DNA of 25,005 nt. Origin: an uncultured Helcococcus sp. (GTDB lineage Bacteria > Bacillota > Clostridia > Tissierellales > Peptoniphilaceae). Made by a program: the position numbers and the translations under genes. The notes beneath the pieces were generated by a model. It was given only the letters and a program-made list of their open reading frames with translations, searched no databases and was not told the origin of the DNA. The stretch lies in assembly GCA_947253305.1 (NCBI GenBank), contig CAMXYZ010000008.1:1-25005 (forward strand), in the 5' to 3' direction. The number at the start of each line of letters is the position of its first letter. Positions within the stretch are counted from its first letter, which is position 1. Shown here piece after piece: positions 16,764-24,319 of the stretch.

Positions 16764-18573
16764 AATATTAAATGAAGATACAATTCAAAAAATAGCAGCA
16801 GGCGAAGTAGTAGAAAGACCTGCTTCTATAGTAAAAGAATTAGTTGAAAATTCAATAGATGCAAAATCTAATGAAATTATTGTAGAAATAAAAAATGGTG
16901 GTAAATCATATATAAAAGTTTCTGATAATGGTATTGGTATAGCAAAAGATGATGTCGAGACTGCTTTTAAACGTCACGCTACATCAAAAATTGACACATT
17001 TGATGATTTATATAAAATTTATTCTATGGGCTTTAGAGGAGAAGCATTAGCTTCTATTGTATCTGCTTCTAATGTTGTAATGAAGACAAAATTTAGAGAT
17101 GAAGAAATCGGTTCACAAATAGAATATGATAATAATAAATTAGTAAATAAAAAGAAAATCGCAACAAATACTGGAACTACAATTGAGGTATTAGATTTAT
17201 TTGAATATATTCCTGCTAGAAAAAGATTTTTAGCAAGCGATATTACTGAAGGAAATAAGATTACCAATTTACTATATATATTCGCTATTGGAAATCCTAA
17301 TATATCATTTACTTATATTAAAGATAATCGTGAAATATTCACTACAAATAAAAATTTCAGTAAAAAAGATAATTTAAGTACTTTATTTGGCCCTGAATTC
17401 ATCAAAAATTCCATAGAAATAAATTCAGAATCAAAAAATTATAAATTACATGGAACTATATCAAATAATAAATACTATAAAGGTAATAGGTCTATGCAAT
17501 TTATATATGTAAATGGTAGATATATAGAAAATGAAGCTATTACCGAGTCTATCGAATCCGCATATTATTCATTAATTCCAAATGGAAGATTTCCTTTATT
17601 TGAATTACAAATAGAAGTAGATGCAAATTTAATAGATATTAATATTCATCCTAATAAACAAAAAATTAAATTTTCCTTCAATGAAGAATTATTAGAACTA
17701 ATAAAAAGTACGATACTCAAAGCTTTGATAACTGAAGAATCCAGTAAAGATATAGAAGTAAAAAAAGAGGAAAGTAATATTATTTCTTTTCACGAATTAA
17801 ACAATTCAGATAATTATCAAAAAATCCTAGATGCATATAAATCTCCTATAAGTTTTGAAGTAGAAGATGATAAGGAAGAAATGAGCTTCGAAAAAGATAT
17901 AATTTCCTTTAATGAAATCGATGATGAATTTATGGATGATAATCAAGTTAAAATTGAAACAAATAATCTGCTTATTGAAGAAGAAAATATAGTAGAACAA
18001 ACTAAAATTGAAATTGAAGAATTAGATTTTAAAACTACAATTTTTAATAATTATCTTTTATTTGAAAATATTACTAAAAAAACTCTAAAAATAATTGATA
18101 TCTTTAGAGCAAATATTAGAATTCTATATGATAGAGAGATTAATAATGATCAAATTACTAGTCAATCTTTAATAGAACCAATTATAGTAGATTTAATTAA
18201 TAAGGATATGGAAATATTTGAACAAAATAAAGATGTTTTTTCTAAAATAGGATATGATGTTGAAACTTTTGGAGATAATAGCGTGATAGTTAGAGCTATT
18301 CCATATTATCTAAATGAACCAAGTACAATAGAAGATCTTAAATTATTGTTGGGCGATGAGTATCTTAAAAATAGTAATGATATATCTTCACATCTGCTTA
18401 GAAGTGCAATATCTAAATCAAATTATAGAAAAGTAATTAATAATGAAGATGAGGCTTTATTGTTCTATGATGAGCTATTAAAAACTTCAAATCCATATAC
18501 AGATCCAAATGGCAGATCTATTATATTTAATATAAATAGTGATGAGTTTTCAAAGATAATAAATAGGATATAG
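16756..18573 (+). CDS. mutL: DNA mismatch repair protein MutL, endonuclease motif lost
   Basis: MutL couples mismatch recognition to strand removal. The 605-aa protein has an intact GHKL ATPase: KELVENSIDA (E28, N32), DNGIGI (57-62) and MGFRGEALASI. A Glu/Asp-rich linker (about 330-430) joins a C-terminal dimerisation domain with GYDVETFGDNSVIVRAIP. In most Gram-positive MutL proteins this domain has DQHA(X)2E(X)4E and cuts DNA. Here the aligned segment is DIFRANIRILYD (448-459): only the first Asp remains and the last Glu is Asp. The usual CPHGRP reads DPNGRS and no ACxxA is present. The nicking site therefore appears lost. Start: ATG 16756 behind AGAGGA; a GTG at 16753 is an alternative. 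It overlaps the mutS stop. Confidence 0.95.
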   Translation: MIKILNEDTIQKIAAGEVVERPASIVKELVENSIDAKSNEIIVEIKNGGKSYIKVSDNGIGIAKDDVETAFKRHATSKIDTFDDLYKIYSMGFRGEALASIVSASNVVMKTKFRDEEIGSQIEYDNNKLVNKKKIATNTGTTIEVLDLFEYIPARKRFLASDITEGNKITNLLYIFAIGNPNISFTYIKDNREIFTTNKNFSKKDNLSTLFGPEFIKNSIEINSESKNYKLHGTISNNKYYKGNRSMQFIYVNGRYIENEAITESIESAYYSLIPNGRFPLFELQIEVDANLIDINIHPNKQKIKFSFNEELLELIKSTILKALITEESSKDIEVKKEESNIISFHELNNSDNYQKILDAYKSPISFEVEDDKEEMSFEKDIISFNEIDDEFMDDNQVKIETNNLLIEEENIVEQTKIEIEELDFKTTIFNNYLLFENITKKTLKIIDIFRANIRILYDREINNDQITSQSLIEPIIVDLINKDMEIFEQNKDVFSKIGYDVETFGDNSVIVRAIPYYLNEPSTIEDLKLLLGDEYLKNSNDISSHLLRSAISKSNYRKVINNEDEALLFYDELLKTSNPYTDPNGRSIIFNINSDEFSKIINRI

Positions 18574-18574
18574 T

Positions 18575-19489
18575 ATGAAAGATGTAATAATAATCGCTGG
18601 TCCTACCGGGGTAGGTAAAACTAAATTATCTATACAATTAGCAAAAGAATTAAATACTGAAATTATATCTTGTGATTCCATGCAAATATATAAAGGTCTA
18701 GATATTGGAACAGGTAAGATTAAAACTGAAGAGATGCAAGGTATTAAACATTATATGCTCGACGTAGTAGAGCCAAGTGAAAATTACTCTGTACAAGAGT
18801 ATAAGAATGAAGCGGTTAAATTAATTGAACAGATTCATAGTAAGAAACTCATTCCTATAATTGTTGGTGGTACAGGATTATATATTGATTCACTTACACA
18901 TAATTTTGATTTCGTAAATGTCAAACCTGACTATAATCTAAGAAATGAACTTGAACAATTGTATACCGAGAATCCAAATAAATTACTGGAAATGGTTCAT
19001 AATATAGACCCAAATCAATATAAGGATTTAACTGTAAAAGATAAAAAGAAACTTATTAGAGCTTATGAAGTATTTGAAAAGTCAGGTAAATTAATCGATT
19101 ATTCTAGAGTTGATAAAAACTCTGAATATAATTATCATTTATTCGTATTAACAGATAATAGAGAAGTACTATATGAAAGAATCAATAATAGAGTAGATCA
19201 GATGATTAAAGAGGGCTTAGTAGAAGAAGTCAAATCTATACTTCATAATGGTGTGACCCAGGTTAGTCAATCAATGAAAGCCATCGGATATAAAGAAGTT
19301 ATAGAATATCTCAATGGAGAAATTAATTATGATGAAATGATTTCAAGTATTAAACAGAATTCTAGAAGATATGCTAAAAGACAATTAACATGGTTTAGAA
19401 GAAATGAATATTCAAACTGGATTAGTCTAGAGGATTATTCTTTTGATGAGATAAAAAATATAATATTAGAATCAATAAAAAAACTGTAG
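18575..19489 (+). CDS. miaA: tRNA dimethylallyltransferase
   Basis: MiaA adds a dimethylallyl group to A37 of tRNAs that read UNN codons. The 304-aa protein has the P-loop AGPTGVGKTKLS (G9-T16), SCDSMQIYKGLDIGTGK, VGGTGLYIDSL, and the C-terminal QSMKAIGYKEVIEYL and RRYAKRQLTWFRR. All are family signatures. It starts one base after the mutL stop; mutS-mutL-miaA is a common order. It uses dimethylallyl diphosphate, linking it to the isoprenoid supply that also feeds IspA. Its stop lies inside a terminator hairpin, and no hfq follows. Confidence 0.97.
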   Translation: MKDVIIIAGPTGVGKTKLSIQLAKELNTEIISCDSMQIYKGLDIGTGKIKTEEMQGIKHYMLDVVEPSENYSVQEYKNEAVKLIEQIHSKKLIPIIVGGTGLYIDSLTHNFDFVNVKPDYNLRNELEQLYTENPNKLLEMVHNIDPNQYKDLTVKDKKKLIRAYEVFEKSGKLIDYSRVDKNSEYNYHLFVLTDNREVLYERINNRVDQMIKEGLVEEVKSILHNGVTQVSQSMKAIGYKEVIEYLNGEINYDEMISSIKQNSRRYAKRQLTWFRRNEYSNWISLEDYSFDEIKNIILESIKKL

Positions 19490-19505
19490 AATTTTCTACA
19501 GTTTT
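19480..19505. terminator. Bidirectional terminator between miaA and the EEP gene
   Basis: AAAACTGTAGA (19480-19490) and TCTACAGTTTT (19495-19505) form a perfect 11-bp stem with an ATTT loop. The + side tail is TTTT; the minus side gives a run of seven T residues. The hairpin contains the miaA stop codon and ends two bases before the stop of the convergent gene, so it can serve both. Confidence 0.88.
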
Positions 19506-19507
19506 AC

Positions 19508-20263
19508 TCATTGTACTTCAACATATACTTGATAATGATCTGATGGATAAATGTTATTTTCTGATTTTCTAATAATTTTAGAATCAGTAATTTCTAAATC
19601 ATTATCAACAAAAATATAATCTATTGGTTCACCTTCTATGTCACCAGTAAAATTGTGAATAGTTAGTGAATTATCTTTGTCGTCAAAATTATTAAACGAA
19701 TTATCTAAATCTTCACTATTTAGCAATATATCTATATATCCGTCATTTGGTGTTGTATTAAAATCTCCTGTTATTATTACAGGATAATTATATTGAGACT
19801 TTAATTTATTAATAGTATTAAGCATTATCTTTGAAGATTTAATTCTCGCTTCTTCACTTAAATAATCAAAATGTGTATTCATAACAATTAAATTCTCATT
19901 TTCTGATTCTAATATCGCATATGATAATATTCTAGGTAGGGAAGAACCCCAGGATTTGCTGTATCTTATACATGGATATTGTGACAACCATAATGTATTA
20001 GAATCTATAAGTGCATATTTTGATTTTTTATAAAATATCGGATTCATTTCTCTAGAATCATCGAGATTTCTATATACGCCATAATAATCATAGTCAATTA
20101 AATTTGTTAATATATCTTTTAGTGATTCTTCCATTACTTCCTGAAAACCAATTATATCTGGGGAATAATCATCAATAATATCAAATAATATATTTTTTCT
20201 ATCACTCCAAGAATACTCATCAAATCTATTTATATATCTAATATTTATGCTCATTATTTTCAT
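19508..20263 (-). CDS. Endonuclease/exonuclease/phosphatase (EEP) family protein
   Basis: The 251-aa protein shows the full EEP active site: N-terminal MSINIRY, metal-binding E42 in GFQEV, H131 in MNTHFDY, D167 and N169 in ITGDFNTTP, D215 in IDYIFV, and the terminal SDHYQV with D242-H243. No signal peptide is seen, so it is probably cytoplasmic. The family includes nucleases, sphingomyelinases and inositol phosphatases; substrate cannot be told from this sequence. It resembles the compact bacterial group without extra domains. It overlaps the upstream lipid kinase gene in ATGA and has AAGGAG (20272-20277) ahead of its start, so the two are co-expressed. Confidence 0.9.
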   Translation of the reverse strand: MKIMSINIRYINRFDEYSWSDRKNILFDIIDDYSPDIIGFQEVMEESLKDILTNLIDYDYYGVYRNLDDSREMNPIFYKKSKYALIDSNTLWLSQYPCIRYSKSWGSSLPRILSYAILESENENLIVMNTHFDYLSEEARIKSSKIMLNTINKLKSQYNYPVIITGDFNTTPNDGYIDILLNSEDLDNSFNNFDDKDNSLTIHNFTGDIEGEPIDYIFVDNDLEITDSKIIRKSENNIYPSDHYQVYVEVQ

Positions 20264-21222
20264 AAATTAGACTCCTTACCGACAAATTTCACAAAATTTA
20301 TAGCATTATGAAGTATTTTGAACTCCATTTCATTAAACTCGTACAAATTCCCATCAATATTTCCTACGGTCACTTTATCATCTAGCATCTTTATATTACC
20401 AGATTTGATTCTATATTCATGAACTACATCTAAGTCTCTATGCTTACCTTTCTTATATTTTCCGATTAAACTTACTAATTTTACTGGACTTATATAGTCT
20501 ATATGATTGAAGTCTAATAATCCATCATCAATTTCTGCATCAGGAAAAGGCATAAAACCACCACCATAGTATTTTCCATTATTAATTGAGTTCATAATAG
20601 ATTTGTTTATCCCAGATATTATACTATCATCTTCAAGCTTTAATACGTATTTATATTCTACCGGTTCAATTTTACCTAATGTCATAAATATAGCAAAAAA
20701 ATAAGCTGAAGATTTTAAAAATGGAATCTTATCCTTAAGCTTTAAAGAATTCTTTAATATCAAGCTTTCAAATCCAAAAGAACAAGAGTTGATACATGTT
20801 CTATCATTAACAGATATTAAATCCAATTTAGAAATAACAATATTTTCTAAATTATTTAAAATATCATGCATATCTTTTCCAGGATAAATAGTCCTCGCTA
20901 AATCATTTCCAGTTCCATTAGGTAAAAAAGAAAAGTATATATCATCTCTATTTGCCTTATATATAGTCTCTGATACTTCACTTATGGATCCATCTCCTCC
21001 TACAGAAATTATTAGTGAATTGCTATTATTATCCATAAAATCTACTGTATATCTATAATTAGAATCTTCTGAATTCGTTAATTTAATTTGATACTTATCT
21101 TTTGGCAAAATTTTTGAAAATTTCTCTTCTATTAAACTATTAATTTTTTTATAATTTCTAGATGCTGTAGATATAATAATAAGAATATTATTAAAATCTT
21201 CCAAATAAAATAATTCTCTCAT
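20260..21222 (-). CDS. Diacylglycerol/lipid kinase family protein
   Basis: The 320-aa protein belongs to the DgkB/YegS lipid kinase family, which phosphorylates diacylglycerol or related lipids using ATP. It has the nucleotide-binding ISVGGDGSISEV (G75-D77-G78) and FLPNGTGNDLAR (100-110), followed by NGKYYGGGFMPFPDAEIDDG typical of the second domain. The first ten residues are an extension compared with most homologues, which begin near the NILIIIS strand. The annotated ATG (21222) lies inside a strong hairpin and has only a weak ribosome-binding site; a TTG seven codons in is an alternative. It lies 51 bp after yneA on the same strand, so it may be reached by SOS-induced read-through. Confidence 0.9.
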   Translation of the reverse strand: MRELFYLEDFNNILIIISTASRNYKKINSLIEEKFSKILPKDKYQIKLTNSEDSNYRYTVDFMDNNSNSLIISVGGDGSISEVSETIYKANRDDIYFSFLPNGTGNDLARTIYPGKDMHDILNNLENIVISKLDLISVNDRTCINSCSFGFESLILKNSLKLKDKIPFLKSSAYFFAIFMTLGKIEPVEYKYVLKLEDDSIISGINKSIMNSINNGKYYGGGFMPFPDAEIDDGLLDFNHIDYISPVKLVSLIGKYKKGKHRDLDVVHEYRIKSGNIKMLDDKVTVGNIDGNLYEFNEMEFKILHNAINFVKFVGKESNL

Positions 21223-21256
21223 ACTTAATATAATATCATAAGTAGAGAGAATTATT
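21209..21256 (-). terminator. Hairpin over the lipid kinase start, possible yneA terminator
   Basis: Left arm 21209-21227 and right arm 21239-21256 pair over 18 bp with one bulged base and an 11-nt loop; the outer 12 bp are GAGAGAATTATT and its complement. Read on the minus strand, the stem is followed by TTTTATTT, as in an intrinsic terminator for yneA. The ATG of the lipid kinase (21220-21222) sits at the bulge, so the same structure could hide its translation start. Confidence 0.6.
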
Positions 21257-21273
21257 CGAATTAAATTACTAAA

Positions 21274-21570
21274 TTAATAGGATGGGAGATAGAGCTTTTC
21301 GCCAGGGTATATAGTTGATGAATCTAAATTATTTAGCTCTTTAATATCATATATAACTTCTCTTATGTCTCTAGGGCTATCAATATCTTTAGCTATTGAC
21401 CAGATATTGTCTCCAGATTTTACAATTATACTTTCATTAAATTCAGCTCTACCTTCAACCACACTATTATTATTAATTGTTGAAAATGCAAATACAGATA
21501 ATATTGTAATCATTAATGTTAAAAATATAAATCTATTAAATTTCCTTCTGTTTGTAATCTTAAATCTCAT
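21274..21570 (-). CDS. yneA: LysM-domain SOS cell-division suppressor, YneA type
   Basis: A 98-aa protein with a positively charged N-terminus, one transmembrane or signal segment (about 13-32) and a single LysM domain (about 48-96: VKSGDNIWSIAKD to YPGEKLYLP). This layout and the divergent position next to lexA match YneA of Bacillus, which delays division during the SOS response. The ribosome-binding site AGAGGTG precedes the ATG. The promoter region has LexA boxes, including one that fills the space between TTGACA and TAATAT on the minus strand. Function as a division inhibitor is inferred from context; the sequence alone only shows an anchored LysM protein. Confidence 0.85.
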   Translation of the reverse strand: MRFKITNRRKFNRFIFLTLMITILSVFAFSTINNNSVVEGRAEFNESIIVKSGDNIWSIAKDIDSPRDIREVIYDIKELNNLDSSTIYPGEKLYLPSY

Positions 21571-21581
21571 TGTTCACCTCT

Positions 21582-21595
21582 CAAACATTTGTTCT
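21582..21595. promoter_or_regulatory. LexA box 1
   Basis: CAAACATTTGTTCT differs from CGAAC-N4-GTTCG at one position in each half. It lies between the yneA promoter and its start codon. Confidence 0.75.
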
Positions 21596-21601
21596 ATTTA
21601 T

Positions 21602-21630
21602 ATATTAACAGAACATATGTTCTGTGTCAA
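21602..21630 (-). promoter_or_regulatory. yneA promoter
   Basis: On the minus strand, a perfect -35 TTGACA (21625-21630) is followed after 17 bp by TAATAT (21602-21607). LexA box 2 occupies the whole spacer, so LexA binding would exclude RNA polymerase. Confidence 0.75.
21608..21625. promoter_or_regulatory. LexA box 2 (perfect 18-bp palindrome)
   Basis: ACAGAACATATGTTCTGT is a perfect palindrome with the GAAC-N4-GTTC core of Gram-positive LexA sites. It is the strongest of the three boxes and is centred in the yneA promoter. Confidence 0.92.
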
Positions 21631-21637
21631 GCTTTTT

Positions 21638-21651
21638 CGAACATTTGTTTT
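21638..21651. promoter_or_regulatory. LexA box 3
   Basis: CGAACATTTGTTTT has one perfect half (CGAAC) and one degenerate half. It overlaps the -35 box of lexA, which fits autorepression. Confidence 0.8.
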
Positions 21652-21673
21652 TTTTATTTTTATTTGCTATAAT
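21645..21673 (+). promoter_or_regulatory. lexA promoter
   Basis: TTGTTT (21645-21650) and an extended -10 TGCTATAAT (TATAAT at 21668-21673) are separated by 17 bp. The -35 lies within LexA box 3. The start codon of lexA is 45 bp downstream of the -10. Confidence 0.8.
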
Positions 21674-21717
21674 TAATTTAACAATTATACTTAATAACTT
21701 GATTCAAAGGGGATGAT

Positions 21718-22332
21718 ATGATTAATAATAGACAAGAAAGATTATTTAATTTCTTAATCCAATATATATCTGAAAATCAATTTCCACCTTCCGTTAGAGA
21801 GATGGCAAGAGGAGCTGATATAAAATCAACGTCTACAGTATATACTGATTTGAAGGCTTTAAAAGATTATGGATATATTAAAAGAAATAGTTCTACCAGT
21901 AGATCTATAGAGATATTAAAAGATTTATCAGGAAATAATTTGGTAGAGAAAGAACAGACTATAGATGTTCCAATAGTAGGTAAGGTTGCTGCGGGAAATC
22001 CAATAACAGCTGTAGAGAATATCGAATTTTATTTTCCAATACCAGCATACTATTCTACTCAAGGTGAATTATTTATGTTAGAAATTTCTGGAGACTCTAT
22101 GATTGAAGCGGGTATATTAGATGGAGATAAAATACTTGTCAAAAAGACAAATTATGCAAATCACGGAGAAATCATAGTTGCTCTTATCGATGATGAGGCT
22201 ACATGTAAGAGATTATATAATCTAAATGGAAAAGTAATGCTTATACCTGAAAATAGCACAATGGAACCTATAATTCCAGATAATTTACAAATACTAGGGA
22301 AAGTTATTTCCTTATTTAGAGACAATATTTAA
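21718..22332 (+). CDS. lexA: SOS response repressor LexA
   Basis: LexA represses DNA damage genes and cleaves itself when RecA filaments form. The 204-aa protein has an N-terminal winged helix (about 1-65, with PPSVREMARGADIKSTSTVY). The cleavage site is A92-G93 in GKVAAGNPI, and the catalytic pair is S127 in SGDSMIEAGI and K164 in ATCKRLY. Length and spacing are normal. ATG 21718 follows AAAGGGG (21706-21712). LexA boxes upstream show autoregulation shared with divergent yneA. Its last codon and stop run into a hairpin shared with the convergent recombinase gene. Confidence 0.97.
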   Translation: MINNRQERLFNFLIQYISENQFPPSVREMARGADIKSTSTVYTDLKALKDYGYIKRNSSTSRSIEILKDLSGNNLVEKEQTIDVPIVGKVAAGNPITAVENIEFYFPIPAYYSTQGELFMLEISGDSMIEAGILDGDKILVKKTNYANHGEIIVALIDDEATCKRLYNLNGKVMLIPENSTMEPIIPDNLQILGKVISLFRDNI

Positions 22333-22363
22333 GAACCTAAGAGCTATTAGCTTTTAGGTTCTT
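22331..22363. terminator. Shared hairpin at the lexA/xer convergent ends
   Basis: AAGAACCTAA (22331-22340) pairs with TTAGGTTCTT (22354-22363). Inside, AGCT pairs with AGCT through one G-T pair, leaving a three-base loop, so the stem reaches 15 bp. It begins at the lexA stop codon and contains the stop of the minus-strand recombinase. T-tails are short and interrupted on both sides. Confidence 0.75.
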
Positions 22364-23327
22364 CTTCCATTTTTATATCATGCAATGGATTTACATCTAT
22401 TGCTTTTTTTACATTGTCATCGGCCACATGAGTGTATATTTGAGTTGTTGCAACAGATGTATGACCAAGAACTTTTTGTAAAGTTCTTATATCCACACCT
22501 TCTCTATACATAAGTGTCGCTGCTGTATGTCTTAGCTTATGTGTAGAATATCTACTGACATCAAATCCTGCTTTTTTCAAATATTTATCTATCATATGTT
22601 GTATAGCTCTATTACTCATTCTTTGATTTCTATTACTTAGAAATAGGGCATTTTCATCTTCAATATCCGGCCTAATATCCATATAAGAATCTATTGCATA
22701 TTTACATGCCTCTGTCATATAGACAAGTCTTTCTTTATTTCCTTTTCCTATAACTGTAAATTGCATTCCTTTAATACTATCTACATTCATACTTGATAAT
22801 TCAGAAAGTCTTATTCCTGTTGTTAAAAACACCAATACAATTGCAAAATCTCTGGTTTTCATAAATAAATTCTTTTCTTTTCCTATTGTTTCAAGTAGTT
22901 TCTTTGACTCATCAAGTGTTAAATATATAGGATTTCTTTTTTTAGTCTTTGGAGTTTCTAATTCTAATGTTGGATTCTCATCCAGTTCCTTTGAGACTGT
23001 AGTCAAATACTTGTAAAATGTTCTTAGAGATGATACTTTTCTCGCTCTTGTTGTTGCAGTATTATCCCTGTCATTATCTCTATAAGAAATATAAGAATGT
23101 ATATCTATTATATTAATGTCTTTAAGTTGATTCGCTCTTAACTTTCTTATATCTATTTCATCTATATTGTCTGTGTCAAATTCTAATAAATTTAATCTAT
23201 ATACCATAAATTTAAGATATAGTCTTATATCATAATAATATTCATTTACAGTATTTTTAGATAGACCTTTTATCGTTTTTAAATAATTTAAGAAATCTTG
23301 CGCAAATAGTGGTATATCCTTATACAT
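22347..23327 (-). CDS. Tyrosine recombinase, XerC/XerD-like
   Basis: The 326-aa protein has an N-terminal SAM-like DNA-binding domain (about 5-110, with LKTIKGLSKNTVNEYYYDIR) and a catalytic domain with all six residues: R173 in TTGIRLSEL, K195 in IGKGNKER, H263 and R266 in STHKLRHTAA, H289 in LGHTSVATT, and nucleophile Y298 in IYTHV. It is slightly longer than XerC/XerD (about 300), with an insertion near residues 55-70. Adjacent genes are not phage-like, so a housekeeping role in chromosome dimer resolution is plausible, but XerC, XerD and XerS cannot be separated here. ATG 23327 has GGAGG upstream. Confidence 0.92.
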   Translation of the reverse strand: MYKDIPLFAQDFLNYLKTIKGLSKNTVNEYYYDIRLYLKFMVYRLNLLEFDTDNIDEIDIRKLRANQLKDINIIDIHSYISYRDNDRDNTATTRARKVSSLRTFYKYLTTVSKELDENPTLELETPKTKKRNPIYLTLDESKKLLETIGKEKNLFMKTRDFAIVLVFLTTGIRLSELSSMNVDSIKGMQFTVIGKGNKERLVYMTEACKYAIDSYMDIRPDIEDENALFLSNRNQRMSNRAIQHMIDKYLKKAGFDVSRYSTHKLRHTAATLMYREGVDIRTLQKVLGHTSVATTQIYTHVADDNVKKAIDVNPLHDIKMEEEPKS

Positions 23328-23346
23328 AATTCCTCCAGTACTTACT

Positions 23347-23380
23347 ATTTTATCATATATATCTAAAAATATGATATAAT
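23347..23380. promoter_or_regulatory. Divergent promoters of the recombinase and COG2426 genes
   Basis: Two extended -10 elements face apart: TGATATAAT on + (TATAAT 23375-23380) and TGATAAAAT on minus (23347-23355). They include an 8-bp inverted repeat, TATCATAT (23351-23358) and ATATGATA (23369-23376). Each -35 region coincides with the other promoter's -10, so the two cannot be occupied together. Confidence 0.6.
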
Positions 23381-23407
23381 TAAAAAAGTATAAAAACGGG
23401 GGATATC

Positions 23408-23902
23408 ATGAGTCAAATTATAAAGCCAATTATAGATTTTTTTGCAAATAATTTTTCAAAAGAATTCGCTATATTTATTATAGCAATGCTGCCATTAATA
23501 GAATTAAGAGGTTCTATTCCTATTGGAGTAGCTCTCGGAATACCAATGCTTAAAACCATCAAAATTTCATATTTAGGAAGTACAATACCAGCATTTTTTA
23601 TAGTGTTTTTAATAGGATATGTATTTAATTTATTAAGAAAAATTAAGTTCATGGATAGATTAATTACAAAAATTAATGATAAAACAATGTCTAAAAAAGA
23701 CCAGATAGAGAAATATGGATATCTCGGTTTAATACTATTTGTTGGAATACCACTTCCTGGAACTGGAGCATGGTCAGGATCACTTCTTGCTCATTTACTC
23801 GACTTAAAAAAAGGAAGGGCTGTATTATCAATAGCTATTGGTAATGCTTTAGCAGCTTTAATAATGGCAACAATTAGTGGTGCAATTAAATTTATATTTT
23901 AA
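23408..23902 (+). CDS. COG2426 small membrane protein (putative multidrug export family)
   Basis: A 164-aa membrane protein of the family named 'putative small multi-drug export protein'. Family marks are AMLPLIELRGSIPIGVALG near residues 26-44 and FVGIPLPGTGAWSGSLLAH in the second half. About four hydrophobic helices are visible, in a two-repeat layout with re-entrant Pro-Gly motifs that recall the SNARE-associated/DedA architecture. True export activity is not shown by the sequence. ATG 23408 follows GGGGG with good spacing. It is a single gene with its own promoter and terminator. Confidence 0.88.
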   Translation: MSQIIKPIIDFFANNFSKEFAIFIIAMLPLIELRGSIPIGVALGIPMLKTIKISYLGSTIPAFFIVFLIGYVFNLLRKIKFMDRLITKINDKTMSKKDQIEKYGYLGLILFVGIPLPGTGAWSGSLLAHLLDLKKGRAVLSIAIGNALAALIMATISGAIKFIF

Positions 23903-23919
23903 TAAAATATTCAATAATT

Positions 23920-23968
23920 AAGGACTGTTTTTAATATATTTATAATTCAAATATATTAAGCAGTCCTT
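23920..23968. terminator. Bidirectional terminator after the COG2426 gene
   Basis: AAGGACTG (23920-23927) pairs with CAGTCCTT (23961-23968). A small internal loop leads to a second stem, TTAATATATT (23931-23940) with AATATATTAA (23950-23959). TTTT follows on the + side. The hairpin ends directly at the stop of the convergent yolD-like gene. Confidence 0.85.
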
Positions 23969-24319
23969 TTAGTTTTCATTTTCAAAATATTCAATTTTTA
24001 TTATTTCTTCAAATTTTATAATCAACATTTGATTTTCAGCAGAGAAATAAATTTTGTTCTCATAAATTTCTTCTATTTTACCCTTAAAAGCTTCTTTTTG
24101 TAATTTAGTATATATCAACACTTCCAATTTATTTGTATACACCTGTTCAATTAAAAGATTAATTTCATCTATAGACATTTGTGCTGAATAGTCTATAATT
24201 TCATCTTCTTTTACTAAAGATGCTGAATGTTCCGATATAAAAAATCCCATCCATTTGAGCATACCTCTATCTACATATTCTCTCGCAGACTTGAATGGGA
24301 GATAGGATCTATCTATCAT
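23969..24319 (-). CDS. YolD-like protein
   Basis: A 116-aa protein of the YolD-like family. The family core is recognisable in YVDRGMLKWMGFFISEHSASL (about 15-35), followed by beta strands such as IYFSAENQMLIIKFEEIIKIEY. YolD proteins are encoded next to Y-family polymerases in Bacillus and its phages and are thought to act with them, though no enzymatic role is established. The start ATG 24319 follows GGAGGG (24326-24331); an upstream in-frame ATG at 24343 lies before that site and inside the polymerase gene. It overlaps the polymerase stop in ATGA, so the pair is translationally coupled. Confidence 0.85.
   Translation of the reverse strand: MIDRSYLPFKSAREYVDRGMLKWMGFFISEHSASLVKEDEIIDYSAQMSIDEINLLIEQVYTNKLEVLIYTKLQKEAFKGKIEEIYENKIYFSAENQMLIIKFEEIIKIEYFENEN

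Noticed and set aside
21365..21676. Plus-strand open frame of 103 codons over yneA and the LexA boxes
   Set aside because: It is antisense to the LysM gene, runs through the operator region, and has no ribosome-binding site or homology signal.
22347..23327. Recombinase as an integrase of a prophage or integrative element
   Set aside because: Neighbours are housekeeping or SOS genes, and no attachment-site repeats, excisionase or phage genes are visible.
23328..23407. dif-like site beside the recombinase gene
   Set aside because: The inverted repeat here coincides with the promoter -10 boxes and does not resemble the known Gram-positive dif sequence.
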